Source: Rhodothermales bacterium (GTDB lineage: Bacteria; Bacteroidota; Rhodothermia; Rhodothermales; UBA10348). From it: a stretch of 64,000 nucleotides of DNA. Below, piece by piece: positions 16,571-25,078 of the stretch. The position numbers and the translations under genes were made by a program. Under the pieces are notes generated by a model, which was given only the letters and a program-made list of their open reading frames with translations, was not told the origin of the DNA and made no database searches. Where the stretch lies: positions 152,511 through 216,510 of the forward strand of contig JANJTM010000038.1 of the NCBI GenBank assembly GCA_024711125.1, read 5' to 3'. The number at the start of each line of letters is the position of its first letter. The first letter of the stretch is position 1.

Positions 16571-17401
16571 TCAGTCGCCCAGCGCGAAGCGGACGAACGT
16601 GCGAACGTCGGCCTTGGCCGCCTGCAGCATGGCCGAGACCGTCTGGGACGAGTCCTTGACGAACGGCTGTTCCAGGAGAACGTTGTCCTTGAAGTAGCGA
16701 TCGAGCTTGCCCTGGGCGATGCGCTCGACGATCTGCTCCGGCTTGCCTTCGTTGCGTGCGACTTCCCGGCCGATCTCGAGTTCGTGCTGCTGGATCTCCT
16801 GCGGAACCTCTTCCCGCCGGGTGGCGACCGGATTCATGGCGGCAACCTGCATCGCGACGTCCCGACCGGCAGCGACGACGTCGCCGGAACCGGTCGCATG
16901 CACCAGCACGCCGAGACGGGCGCCCGGGTGGATGTAGGCCACGACTTCGCCTTCGGTCACGGAGAGCACGGCGTGACGACGAACGTCGATCTTCTCGCCG
17001 ATCTTGCCCGTCATGTCGGTAAGCGACTGTTCGATCGTGCGTCCGCCCTCGAGCGTGAGTGCGAGCAGCGAATCCCGATCGGAAGGCCGGGCCGAAAGGA
17101 CCAGGTCGGCGATCGACTGGGCATACGACTGGAATTCGTCGTTACGCGCAACGAAATCGGTCTCGCAGTTCACCTCGACGAGGATCGCCGTCTTCGCGTC
17201 GCCCGTGGCGGCGGTGGCGATGATCCCCTCCTTGGCCTCGCGGTCGGCGCGCTTGGCGGCGACCTTCTGGCCCTTGACGCGCAGGATGTCGATGGCGGCT
17301 TCGAAATCACCGTTGGACTCCTCGAGCGCCCGCTTGCAGTCCATCATGCCGACACCCGTGATGTCGCGCAGTTTCTTGACGTCTCCGGCTGAAATGCTCA
17401 T
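16571..17401 (-). CDS. tsf: Elongation factor Ts
   Basis: The 276-residue protein starts at ATG 17401 (MSISAGDVKKLRDITGVGMM). It shows the N-terminal UBA-like domain (KKLRDITGVGMMDCKRAL), the core ETDFVARNDEF and the dimerisation region. It recycles EF-Tu by exchanging GDP for GTP. It follows rpsB, the normal bacterial pairing, and is ended by a strong hairpin terminator. Confidence 0.97.
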   Translation of the reverse strand: MSISAGDVKKLRDITGVGMMDCKRALEESNGDFEAAIDILRVKGQKVAAKRADREAKEGIIATAATGDAKTAILVEVNCETDFVARNDEFQSYAQSIADLVLSARPSDRDSLLALTLEGGRTIEQSLTDMTGKIGEKIDVRRHAVLSVTEGEVVAYIHPGARLGVLVHATGSGDVVAAGRDVAMQVAAMNPVATRREEVPQEIQQHELEIGREVARNEGKPEQIVERIAQGKLDRYFKDNVLLEQPFVKDSSQTVSAMLQAAKADVRTFVRFALGD

Positions 17402-17504
17402 GGCAATGGCAGGTTGTCCGGACGGGCGAGCCCCGCTCGACCGTCCGGAGGGTCTGTGTTGGGAGGCAGGACGGCCGCAGGCACCCCGGGCCGACCCGTG
17501 CGAC

Positions 17505-18284
17505 TCAGTCCTCGTCTTCGGACTCGTCGTGGGCCTCTTCGGCGCGGCGCTCTTCGGCGGCCGCAGCCGTGGTTTCATGTACGTCCTTCTCCTTGTCGCC
17601 TTCCGAGACGGCCCGGGCGATCACCGCGGTGATCAGCTCGATCGAGCGCTGGGCGTCGTCGTTGGCCGGGATCGGAAAGTCGACCTGGTCGGGGTCGCAG
17701 TTCGTGTCGACGAGCGCGACGATCGGGATACCGAGACGCTGCGCTTCCTGGACCGCGATGTGCTCGCGGTTGATGTCGACGACGAAGAGGGCGCCGGGAA
17801 GCCGGGCCATGTCCTTGATGCCGCCGAGCGTCTTTTCGCGCTTCGCGCGCTCGCGACGGCGCATCAGGCGCTCCTTCTTCTTGAGCTGGTCCATGGTGCC
17901 GTCCTCTTCCATGCGGACGAGGTCCTCCATGCGACGGATGCTCTTCTTGATCGTCGCGAAGTTGGTCAGCGTACCGCCGAGCCAGCGCTCGGTAACGTAC
18001 GGAGAGCCGCACTCCACCGCGTACTTCTTGACGATGTCACGGGCCTGCTTCTTGGTGCCCGTGAACAGGACCTTGCGACCCCGCTTCGCAAACCGCGAAA
18101 CCGCGTCGGCGGCGGCATCGAGGTAGGTCTGCGTCTGGTTGAGGTCGATGATGTGGATCCCGTTCCGCTCCATGAAGATGTAGGAGCGCATCTTGGGATT
18201 CCAGCGGGACGTGAGGTGGCCGAAATGGGTACCCGCCTTCAGCAGGTCCTCGATTTCGACGCGATGCTGGGGCGTCGTGGTCAT
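17505..18284 (-). CDS. rpsB: 30S ribosomal protein S2
   Basis: The 259-residue protein has the S2 signatures [19 protein letters not shown], the coiled-coil helix around residues 110-150 and [15 protein letters not shown]. The acidic tail (about the last 30 residues, Glu/Asp/Ala-rich) is longer than in E. coli. It binds the 30S head-body junction. In many bacteria S2 represses its own rpsB-tsf transcript through the leader; no leader structure was resolved here. Confidence 0.97.
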   Translation of the reverse strand: MTTTPQHRVEIEDLLKAGTHFGHLTSRWNPKMRSYIFMERNGIHIIDLNQTQTYLDAAADAVSRFAKRGRKVLFTGTKKQARDIVKKYAVECGSPYVTERWLGGTLTNFATIKKSIRRMEDLVRMEEDGTMDQLKKKERLMRRRERAKREKTLGGIKDMARLPGALFVVDINREHIAVQEAQRLGIPIVALVDTNCDPDQVDFPIPANDDAQRSIELITAVIARAVSEGDKEKDVHETTAAAAEERRAEEAHDESEDED

Positions 18285-18378
18285 TATGTCGTTCGGGTTG
18301 GTCCGCTACGTCCGTCGCCTGGGAACCCCGAGCCGGAAACCGGCCACCCCGGGGACCCATCGGGTCGTATGCGAGATG

Positions 18379-18407
18379 AAAACGGCGGCCGGACTGTCCG
18401 GCCGCCG
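18379..18407 (-). terminator. Terminator of rplM-rpsI
   Basis: CGGCGGCCGGA (18383-18393) pairs with TCCGGCCGCCG (18397-18407), an 11-bp stem with a 3-nt loop. On the minus strand it is followed by TTTT. It begins 13 nt after the rpsI stop and separates rplM-rpsI from rpsB-tsf. Confidence 0.75.
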
Positions 18408-18419
18408 CCTGGCTCGAAA

Positions 18420-18815
18420 CTAGCGCTTCGAGAACTGGAACCGCTTGCGGGCCTTGGGCTGGCCGTACTTCTTGCGCTCGACCATGCGGGGGTCGCGCGT
18501 CAGGAAGCCGGCGTCGCGCAGCGGCTTGCGGTTTTCCTCGTTGTTCTCCACGAGCGCACGGGCAATGCCCATGCGGACGGCCTCGGCCTGTCCCGTGGGG
18601 CCGCCTCCGCGCACGTTCACGACCACGTCGAAGCGGTCCTGGGTGCCGGTGACGGCGAGGGGGGAAACGATGGCGCGGCGGCTCCACTCGAGAGGAAAGT
18701 AGTTCTCGAGGTCGCGGTGGTTGATGACCACCTTGCCGGTGCCGGGACGGAGGTATACGCGGGCGACCGAGGTCTTGCGTCGGCCGACGGCGTTCTGCTG
18801 TGCGGGTGCTGCCAT
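18420..18815 (-). CDS. rpsI: 30S ribosomal protein S9
   Basis: The 131-residue protein carries the S9 pattern [29 protein letters not shown], split here as [16 protein letters not shown] and [10 protein letters not shown], and the C-terminal [15 protein letters not shown] tail that reaches the P-site tRNA. It follows rplM by 25 nt in the universal L13-S9 pair. Confidence 0.97.
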   Translation of the reverse strand: MAAPAQQNAVGRRKTSVARVYLRPGTGKVVINHRDLENYFPLEWSRRAIVSPLAVTGTQDRFDVVVNVRGGGPTGQAEAVRMGIARALVENNEENRKPLRDAGFLTRDPRMVERKKYGQPKARKRFQFSKR

Positions 18816-18840
18816 ACGGGAGGTAGGCGGAAAGGACGGA

Positions 18841-19284
18841 CTAGAGCGACAGCAGCTCGGGCTGCTGGGCTTCGTGCGGGTGCTCGGTGCCGGCGTACAC
18901 CTTCAACTTCCTGAACATCTGCCGGCCGAGAGGACCCTTGGGGAGCATGCCCTTGATGGCATTCTCCACGATGAAGATCGGCTTGCGGTCGCGCATCTCG
19001 CGCGGCGTACGAAGGGTCACGCCCCCCGGATACCCGCTGTAGCTGAAGTACTCCTTGTCGTCCTCCTTCTTGCCGGTGAACCGCGCCTTGTCGGCGTTGA
19101 TCACGATCACGAAGTCGCCGGTGTCCACGTGGGGCGTGAACGACGGCTTGTGCTTGCCCCGGAGGACAGACGCCACGTGCGAAGCGAGGCGGCCGACGAC
19201 CTGGTTCTCGGCGTCGATCACGTACCACTTGCGCTCCACGTCGGCGGGGCGGGTACTGACCGTTTTGAATGAATTGACGTCCAT
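18841..19284 (-). CDS. rplM: 50S ribosomal protein L13
   Basis: The 147-residue protein starts at ATG 19284 ([20 protein letters not shown]). The L13 signatures [16 protein letters not shown] and [19 protein letters not shown] are present. Its promoter lies about 80 nt upstream, leaving a leader long enough for L13-type autoregulation, although no structure was worked out. The frame remains open upstream, but those codons are not L13-like. Confidence 0.97.
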   Translation of the reverse strand: MDVNSFKTVSTRPADVERKWYVIDAENQVVGRLASHVASVLRGKHKPSFTPHVDTGDFVIVINADKARFTGKKEDDKEYFSYSGYPGGVTLRTPREMRDRKPIFIVENAIKGMLPKGPLGRQMFRKLKVYAGTEHPHEAQQPELLSL

Positions 19285-19647
19285 GCTGCTGGAGGGCCGG
19301 AACGGGGCATCCGGCGCGTGCTGCGGTGTGATTGCGACTCGTGGTGGGAAAGCCGCAGTCGTGCAAAATACGCACATCGCGGTCCGGGGTCAACGGCGTG
19401 GGCCCTGCCGTGAGCCCTGGCGCGCTCGAAGGCCGCCGACGCGACCCCGGCAACGCGAACGTCTGCCACGCCCGGGCCTTCGGACGGTTTTCGAGGACTG
19501 CCCCAATTCCCGTATTCTTGACGAAGTGCCGTCCATCGGTCACAAACCGGTCGGCTCCCGGCTCCATTGGTCCCGGGGGTGGGCCCCGGGGGGACAGTCC
19601 GGTGACCGTCCCGAAGCCACCGCGTCACATCAACCATTGTTCCCATC
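19285..19647. other. Divergent intergenic region rplM / sigma factor
   Basis: These 363 nt hold the rplM promoter (19364-19393) and presumably the sigma gene promoter. Near 19570-19610 there is a GC-rich stretch with short inverted repeats (CCCGGGGG/CCCCGGGGGG). I see no further gene, tRNA or repeat in it. Confidence 0.5.
19364..19393 (-). promoter_or_regulatory. rplM promoter
   Basis: On the minus strand TTGACC (19388-19393), a 17-nt spacer and TATTTTG (19364-19370) form a near-consensus housekeeping promoter. The -10 element is about 80 nt before the rplM ATG. Confidence 0.7.
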
Positions 19648-20367
19648 GTGCGCCGCGTCTCCGATCTGCCCGAACTGGACGGTCTCGCGTCGAGGCTGCC
19701 GTTTCGTCTCGACGCGGTGGACGAAGCGGGAGCGGTCTTCGAGCGCTGGCTGCGCGCGCCGAACGACGCGGACGAGTACGTCGTGGCTCTGTGGACCTAC
19801 TGCTACGTGCGCCGATACTTTCTCGTGCGATTCGCACGGGAGCCGTCCTTCACGGGCGGCGAACTGGAGCACGTCATCGACCAGGCCTACGAACGGGTGG
19901 AGCGAGGCCGCTCGGACCTGCGCGAGCCGTCCCGATACGCCCGGTGGGTCGTGGTCGTGTGTCGCAACACGTATGTCAGCTTCGTGACCCGGCGAAGTCA
20001 GCCCATGGAACTGGACCGCGTGGCGGAACCCTCTGCGTCACCGGACGAGCTGGACGATTGGCACGAAAACGCCGGCCTCGCGTCGGCGGTGCGGTCGGCC
20101 GTGGAACGGCTTCCGCCCTTCCTTCGTCCCTATGCCGAGCAGCGGTTTCTCCACGGCGCCAACTACGAGGCGATCGCTTCGGCCATGGGCCGGGATCCGG
20201 CCACCGTGCGCGCCTACGCCCACAAGGCGCTGGCGCGACTCCGGGCCGACCGGCGCCTGGTCCGATGGCTGCGGGAATTCGCAGGTTATGAACCGCCCGC
20301 CCTGGAGTCAGAGGGGGCAACGTCGGCGTCGCGAACCGGAGCCGACAAAGCGAGAGAACGAAAATGA
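19648..20367 (+). CDS. ECF-like RNA polymerase sigma factor
   Basis: The 239-residue protein starts at GTG 19648. A helical region 2-like part (about residues 45-125; VVALWTYCYVRRYFLVRFAR...VVVCRNTYVSFVTRRS) precedes a linker. A region 4-like helix-turn-helix follows (about 150-205; LPPFLRPYAEQRFLHGANYEAIASAMGRDPATVRAYAHKALARLR). The final 30 residues are polar. Its stop overlaps the next ATG as ATGA, and the next gene encodes a single-pass membrane protein, the usual sigma/anti-sigma layout. Region 2 is divergent, so the assignment rests mainly on region 4 and context. Target genes are unknown. Confidence 0.75.
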   Translation: MRRVSDLPELDGLASRLPFRLDAVDEAGAVFERWLRAPNDADEYVVALWTYCYVRRYFLVRFAREPSFTGGELEHVIDQAYERVERGRSDLREPSRYARWVVVVCRNTYVSFVTRRSQPMELDRVAEPSASPDELDDWHENAGLASAVRSAVERLPPFLRPYAEQRFLHGANYEAIASAMGRDPATVRAYAHKALARLRADRRLVRWLREFAGYEPPALESEGATSASRTGADKARERK

Positions 20368-21197
20368 ATCCTGGGAATACCGCGGAACGCGTACTCCTCG
20401 CGGCCCTGCTGCCCGATGAGGATCGCGCCGCCTGGCTTTCGGACGCCAACCCCGGCGGCCCCGGGAGGGCGGCGATCGAACGGCTGGAAAAGGGGCTCGC
20501 CGATGCCGGCCTCCGGCCGGATGCCTCGGAATCGACGATGGACACGCTCGCCGCCCACAGGAGCGGACTGCTCCCGGCGGAACGGCCCGCGTTCGATCGT
20601 CGTGTCGAGCAGCTCACGACCACGCTTCCCGACGCGGGCGACGTACTCGCGCGGTGGAGGGAGCGCTGCGAGCGCATGGCCGCGTTGGACGCCTCGCTTC
20701 CCGCAGAGGCCCACTTCGAGCGATTGTCGGGTCGCTCGGCATCCCCCGGGCGTACGGCCGAGCCGGCCCGGGTCCATCGACTCTGGCCGGTCCGGTGGTG
20801 GGCGGCCGCGGCGGTCGTCGTGACGCTCGGTGCGGCGGGCGCGATCGGACGGGTCAGCGAAGACGAGGACGCGAGGGCCGCGTGGCGATCCGTCGAAGCG
20901 CGAATCGACATGCGAACCCGGGGGCCCCAGGCCGCGTCCGACTTCGGATCGTGGACCCAAAGGGCGCTCGGCAGCCGCTCGTTGCGTCTCGGACTGTGGC
21001 CGGTCTACGACCGGGACGCCTTGGACGCCCTCGAACGGGACGTCCTGGAGTCCGAGGACGGCTCGCCGGAAAGCCTGCTCCTGCTGGGCGAACTCCGCCT
21101 CATGCGGGGCGAGCGCGAAGCGGGCCTGGTTGCGCTTCGTGCCGCCGCCGGGGCGGGCAACGAACAGGCCCGGGTGCTGCTCGGTCGCGTCGAATGA
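20364..21197 (+). CDS. Single-pass membrane protein, probable anti-sigma regulator
   Basis: The 277-residue protein has a soluble N-terminal part (about 1-140, helical, no Cys/His zinc-binding ZAS motif), one membrane segment (about 146-166; WWAAAAVVVTLGAAGAIG) and a 110-residue extracytoplasmic part. The end resembles a TPR/Sel1 helical repeat (SPESLLLLGELRLMRGEREAGLVALRAAA). The ATGA overlap with the sigma-like gene suggests it holds that sigma factor at the membrane. No sequence motif proves this; the role is inferred from context. Confidence 0.6.
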   Translation: MNPGNTAERVLLAALLPDEDRAAWLSDANPGGPGRAAIERLEKGLADAGLRPDASESTMDTLAAHRSGLLPAERPAFDRRVEQLTTTLPDAGDVLARWRERCERMAALDASLPAEAHFERLSGRSASPGRTAEPARVHRLWPVRWWAAAAVVVTLGAAGAIGRVSEDEDARAAWRSVEARIDMRTRGPQAASDFGSWTQRALGSRSLRLGLWPVYDRDALDALERDVLESEDGSPESLLLLGELRLMRGEREAGLVALRAAAGAGNEQARVLLGRVE

Positions 21198-21205
21198 GCG
21201 GAATC

Positions 21206-21221
21206 CGGGGCCACGGCCCCG
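21206..21221. terminator. Small GC hairpin between convergent genes
   Basis: CGGGGCC-AC-GGCCCCG lies between the end of the membrane-protein gene and the end of dnaN. It is short, with no U-tract on either side, and could serve both strands weakly. Confidence 0.25.
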
Positions 21222-21222
21222 A

Positions 21223-22350
21223 TCACGCGTACGTGTTCAGCATCACCGGCATGATGAGCATCATCATGCTCTCGCCGTCCTTCTGCTCCAACGGCACGAC
21301 GATGCCGGCACGGTTCGGGGAAGAAAACTCGAACTGGACCTCGTCGCAGTCGATGTTCGACAGCACCTCGGTCAGGTATACCGCGTTGAATCCGATCAGC
21401 ATGTCGTCCGAGTCGTACTCGCACGCGACGGTTTCCTGGGCCTCGCTGGCCCGCTCGATGTCCTCGGCCGAGATGCGCACGCTGTCGGACGACAGGGCGA
21501 GGCGTACCTGGTTCGTCATCGACGACGAATAGAGCGCGACGCGCTTGACCGCGGCGAGCATGGCGTCGCGCGAAACCGTGAGCCGCTTCTCGTTGTCGAC
21601 CGGGATCACCGCCTGGTAATTCGGATAGGTCTCGTCGATCAGGCGCGCGAGCACGCGCGAGCGACCGAAATCGAACGCGACGTAGCCGCCGTCGACGAGC
21701 ACGGTGCAGGGGTCGTCCGTCGCCACGCGGGATGCGAGGTTGACGGCCTTTTCCGGAACGATGAACGACACGGGCTCACTCGACAGCATGCGGTCGAGCG
21801 ACAGCTTGACCAGGCGATGCCCGTCGGTGGCGACCGCCTTGCCGCCGTCGGGTCCGATCTGGAAGAAGATGCCCATCATCGCGGGTCGCAGCGCGTCCCG
21901 GCTCACCGCGAAACCGGTCTTGTGGATGGCGCGCTTGAGCAGCCCTCCGGACGTCTCGATGCGCGTCGTCTCGGCGAGTTCGGGAAGCGCCGGGTAGTCG
22001 GCCCCGTCGAATCCGACCATCTTGTACCGGCCCTGGGCGGTCTTCAGGAGAACGTTGAAGTCGCCGTCGACCGAGAATTCGACCGGGGTTTCGGGCAGCG
22101 CGCGCAGCGTGTCGAGCAGGCGCTTCGCGGGGACGGCTACCCGGGAGGCGCTGCCGTCGGTGCGGTCCAGCGTCACCGAGATCTTCTGCCGGATCGAAAT
22201 CTCGAGGTCGGTCGCGCTGAGGCGCAGCGTATTGATGTCGGCCTCGAACAGGATGCACTCCAGGATCGGCAGCGTGCTCTTGGTCGGAACGGCACCGGAT
22301 ACGGTCTGCAGGGCCTTGAGGAGGTCGGCGCTGGAGGCGGAAAACTTCAT
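21223..22350 (-). CDS. dnaN: DNA polymerase III sliding clamp (beta subunit)
   Basis: The 375-residue protein has the three-domain clamp architecture with KFSASSADLLKALQTVSGAV at the N-terminus and the C-terminal MMLIMPVML strand that ends most beta clamps. It encircles DNA and tethers the polymerase. It follows dnaA on the same strand after a 144-nt gap that holds its own promoter (TACCTTTG). Confidence 0.97.
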   Translation of the reverse strand: MKFSASSADLLKALQTVSGAVPTKSTLPILECILFEADINTLRLSATDLEISIRQKISVTLDRTDGSASRVAVPAKRLLDTLRALPETPVEFSVDGDFNVLLKTAQGRYKMVGFDGADYPALPELAETTRIETSGGLLKRAIHKTGFAVSRDALRPAMMGIFFQIGPDGGKAVATDGHRLVKLSLDRMLSSEPVSFIVPEKAVNLASRVATDDPCTVLVDGGYVAFDFGRSRVLARLIDETYPNYQAVIPVDNEKRLTVSRDAMLAAVKRVALYSSSMTNQVRLALSSDSVRISAEDIERASEAQETVACEYDSDDMLIGFNAVYLTEVLSNIDCDEVQFEFSSPNRAGIVVPLEQKDGESMMMLIMPVMLNTYA

Positions 22351-22400
22351 GACGGGAAGTCGGGATGGGCCGAGGTGCGGGAAGCGGACGTTCGGTTCGG

Positions 22401-22408
22401 CAAAGGTA
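22401..22408 (-). promoter_or_regulatory. Putative -10 element for dnaN
   Basis: TACCTTTG on the minus strand is a perfect TAnnTTTG element, 50 nt before the dnaN ATG, inside the dnaA-dnaN gap. The matching -35 position is poor. Confidence 0.5.
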
Positions 22409-22494
22409 ACGCACGGGCAACGCCTTTGCAGCCGAGGAAACGCCCGGCCGCGGCGGGTGCCCGGCGGTTTCCCGCGGCGGGCGCGGACACGGGA

Positions 22495-23991
22495 TCAGCG
22501 GCTGCGCAGTTCGATGCGGTGCCGGATTTCCTCCATCATGTGGCGGAATTTCGGGTCGGTCTCCATCTGGTCCTCCACGCTCTGGTTGGCGTGGATGACG
22601 GTCGAATGGTCCCTTCCGCCGAAATGGAGCCCGATCGTCTTGAGCGAATGCTGGGTGAGCTGCTTGGCGAAGAACATCGCCACCTGGCGGGCCTGCACGA
22701 CTTCCCGCTTGCGGGTCTTGGCCCGCACCAGGTCCTCCGGAATCGAGAAATACCCGCACACCAGGCGCTGGATTTCCTCGATGGTGAGCGTGACCCGTGT
22801 CTCCTTGATCAGGTCCCGCAGCACCTCTCGGGCCAGCGGAAGGTCCATTTCCCGCTTGTGGAGCGTCGCATGGGCGAGGAGCCGGATCAGCGCTCCCTCG
22901 AGCTCCCGGATGTTGCTCTTGACGTTGTGGGCGACGAACTCGATGACGTCGGGCGTGACGCCGATACCGTCTTCCTCCGATTTCCGCTGAAGGATGGCGA
23001 TGCGGGTCTCGAGGTCGGGCGGCTGCACGTCGGCCGAGAGCCCCCACTGGAAGCGGGACAGGAGACGCTCCTCGATACCCTGGATGTCCCGTGGAGGGCG
23101 GTCGGCCGACAGGACGATCTGCTTGCCGGCCTGGTGCAGGGCGTTGAAGATGTGGAAGAATTCCTCCTGGGTCTTCTCCTTTCCGCTGAAGAACTGGACG
23201 TCGTCGATGATGAGAAGGTCGATCTGCCGGTAGAACAGCGAGAAATCGCTGACCCGGTTGTGCTGGATCGCCTGCACGAACTCGGTCGTGAACCGCTCGC
23301 TCGATACGTACAGGACCGACTGCCCGGTCTGGTTCGCCTCGATGTAGTTCCCGATCGCCTGGATGAGGTGCGTCTTGCCGAGACCCACGCCGCCATACAG
23401 GAGGAACGGGTTGAAGCTGGTACCGCCGGGATGCTGGGCGATCGCCAGCGAGGCGCTGCGGGCAAGCCGGTTGCAGTCGCCCTCGATGAACCGGTCGAAC
23501 GTATAGTTGCGATTCAGGCGGCTGTCGACCTGCACCTTCTGGATGCCGGGGATCACGAAGGGGTTGGTCACCGGGCTTCCGGCCGCGGGCTCGGGCGCGG
23601 GCGACGGGGCGCTGCGAACGGGAGGGGCCGCGTCGACGGTCACGCCCCGCGGGGCCGGTTCATTGGCCGGCCGCCGCGCTGGGAGCTGCATCGAGGTCCC
23701 GTCGTATCCGCTCTCGGCGTCGTCCTTCTCGATCACGACGTCGTAGAAAAGCCGTCCGTTGGCCCCGAGAACCTTGTTGACGGTCTTGCGGAGGAGACTG
23801 GAGTAGTGTTCCTCCAACCACTCGTAATAGAACCGGCTGGGCAACTGAACGGTAAGCCGGACCCCCTCCCCGTCCTGGGCGAGCGCCATGGGCTTGATCG
23901 GCGCGAACCAGGTCTTGAAGCTCTGGCGGCTGATGTTGTCCCGAATCACGTCGAGACACTCGTTCCAGACCTCTTCGGGTGACTTGGACAT
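22495..23991 (-). CDS. dnaA: Chromosomal replication initiator DnaA
   Basis: The 498-residue protein has domain I (about 1-90), a Pro/Ala-rich linker (about 100-145), and an AAA+ domain with Walker A GGVGLGKTH (about 200-208), Walker B LLIIDDVQFFSG and sensor regions. Domain IV carries the DnaA-box recognition motif GGRDHSTVIHA. It melts the origin and loads DnaB. The upstream spacer to the DUF177 gene and the dnaA-dnaN gap were checked by eye for TTATCCACA-like boxes and AT-rich stretches; none was seen, so the origin is probably elsewhere. Confidence 0.97.
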   Translation of the reverse strand: MSKSPEEVWNECLDVIRDNISRQSFKTWFAPIKPMALAQDGEGVRLTVQLPSRFYYEWLEEHYSSLLRKTVNKVLGANGRLFYDVVIEKDDAESGYDGTSMQLPARRPANEPAPRGVTVDAAPPVRSAPSPAPEPAAGSPVTNPFVIPGIQKVQVDSRLNRNYTFDRFIEGDCNRLARSASLAIAQHPGGTSFNPFLLYGGVGLGKTHLIQAIGNYIEANQTGQSVLYVSSERFTTEFVQAIQHNRVSDFSLFYRQIDLLIIDDVQFFSGKEKTQEEFFHIFNALHQAGKQIVLSADRPPRDIQGIEERLLSRFQWGLSADVQPPDLETRIAILQRKSEEDGIGVTPDVIEFVAHNVKSNIRELEGALIRLLAHATLHKREMDLPLAREVLRDLIKETRVTLTIEEIQRLVCGYFSIPEDLVRAKTRKREVVQARQVAMFFAKQLTQHSLKTIGLHFGGRDHSTVIHANQSVEDQMETDPKFRHMMEEIRHRIELRSR

Positions 23992-24195
23992 GGCGGACCG
24001 GGACGGTTCGCGTCGATGCGGGCTTCGAGGGCCTGACGGGCTGCCGTCCGGCCACGGTACGGGGTCGCGGAACGCCGCGTGGGGGTTTCGATGGTAACGT
24101 GTCCCGACCCGAACTTCAACGCACGTGAACCCGATTTCACAAACCCGCCGGTATGAAGTCCGTGCGGAAGCGGCACGGCGGACGGGGCCCGCATG

Positions 24196-24226
24196 TGGAC
24201 GGACGAGCGGAACGGCTGTATATTAA
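24196..24226 (+). promoter_or_regulatory. Putative promoter of DUF177-rpmF
   Basis: TGGACG (24196-24201), a 17-nt spacer and TATATTAA (24219-24226). The -10 hexamer TATATT matches consensus in five of six positions and lies 17 nt before the chosen ATG. This argues against the upstream in-frame ATG at 24193 as the start. Confidence 0.55.
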
Positions 24227-24243
24227 CAGGCTCCTTGAAAAGC

Positions 24244-24756
24244 ATGGCTCCGGAACGCATGGTGCGCCTGGACATCGGTTCCCTCAAGCAAGGGCTTCGG
24301 ACGGATCGGATTTCCCCCGACCCGGGTGATCTCGGCCTGGACGGAAACGACTTCCGGGACATCCTGGTGACGGCTCACCTCGATCGCGAGGGGGACCGGA
24401 TCCTGGTGCGGCTGGAGGTGGAGGGCACGGCCCGGCTGCAGTGCGATCGCACGCTGGTCGACTACGATCAGCCGCTCGAGAGCACCGGCAGCCTGCTCTA
24501 CGTTCCTGCGGACGAGCTCGACTCGCTGGGCGGGCCCTCCGACGAGGTCCTCGAGCTTCCCGCCTTCGCCACCGAGCTCGACGTCACCGACGCCGTGCGA
24601 GACCTCCTGCTCCTTTCCATTCCGCTCCGACGCATCGCTCCGGGTGCCGAATCGGTCGACCTGCCGACGCGGTTCGGAGCGCCGGCCGAAGAGGAACCGG
24701 ATCCCCGATGGGAGGCGCTCCGGCGCCTGCGCGAAGGGACCCGCGACCCGGACTGA
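24244..24756 (+). CDS. DUF177/YceD-family protein
   Basis: The 170-residue protein starts at ATG 24244 (ATG 24259 is an alternative giving MVRLDIGSLKQG). It has the family pattern: a DIGSLKQG start, a middle segment with VEGTARLQCDRTLVDYDQPLE split across two strands, and an acidic C-terminal half. In most bacteria this gene precedes rpmF, as here, and the family is linked to 23S rRNA or large-subunit assembly. Only one of the usual Cys pair (LQCDR) is seen. Confidence 0.85.
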   Translation: MAPERMVRLDIGSLKQGLRTDRISPDPGDLGLDGNDFRDILVTAHLDREGDRILVRLEVEGTARLQCDRTLVDYDQPLESTGSLLYVPADELDSLGGPSDEVLELPAFATELDVTDAVRDLLLLSIPLRRIAPGAESVDLPTRFGAPAEEEPDPRWEALRRLREGTRDPD

Positions 24757-24786
24757 TTCCGGATTCGAACCCACCGAGAGACCGAG

Positions 24787-24978
24787 ATGGCAAATCCTCG
24801 CCGCAGACATTCCAAGGCACGCTCGCGCAGCCGTCGTGCCAACTACTACAGCCGGCTCGACGCGCCCGCCACGATGGCGTGCCCGAATTGCGGCGAAGCC
24901 AAGCTGATGCACCGGGCGTGCCCGAGCTGCGGACACTACCGCGGCCGCAAGGTGGTCGACCGCAAGGACGCCGCCTGA
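24787..24978 (+). CDS. rpmF: 50S ribosomal protein L32
   Basis: The 63-residue basic protein begins MANPRRRHSKARSRSRRAN and has a four-cysteine zinc ribbon (CPNC and CPSC, 16 residues apart from first to first). This is the zinc-binding form of L32. It sits between the DUF177 gene (30-nt gap) and plsX (100-nt gap), the common bacterial order linking ribosome assembly and lipid synthesis genes. Confidence 0.97.
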   Translation: MANPRRRHSKARSRSRRANYYSRLDAPATMACPNCGEAKLMHRACPSCGHYRGRKVVDRKDAA

Positions 24979-25018
24979 CGACCGGCTCACCGGCGGTCGG
25001 CCGGGACCGAAGGCTTCG

Positions 25019-25026
25019 TACCTTTC
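25019..25026 (+). promoter_or_regulatory. Putative -10 element for plsX-fab genes
   Basis: TACCTTTC (seven of eight to TAnnTTTG) lies 52 nt before the plsX ATG, in the rpmF-plsX gap. No -35 match was found. Confidence 0.4.
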
Positions 25027-25078
25027 GGCTGATCCCGCGTGGTGCGGGTGAAGCCGACACGTCCAAGGAGATCCCCGC

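Noticed and set aside
20830..23982. 1050-codon plus-strand ORF opposite dnaN and dnaA
   Set aside because: It is an antisense shadow caused by high third-position GC; dnaN and dnaA are unmistakable on the other strand, and the translation has no family features.
23992..24243. Origin of replication upstream of dnaA
   Set aside because: Inspection found no DnaA boxes (TTATCCACA with up to one mismatch) and no AT-rich stretch; only a promoter for DUF177-rpmF is seen.
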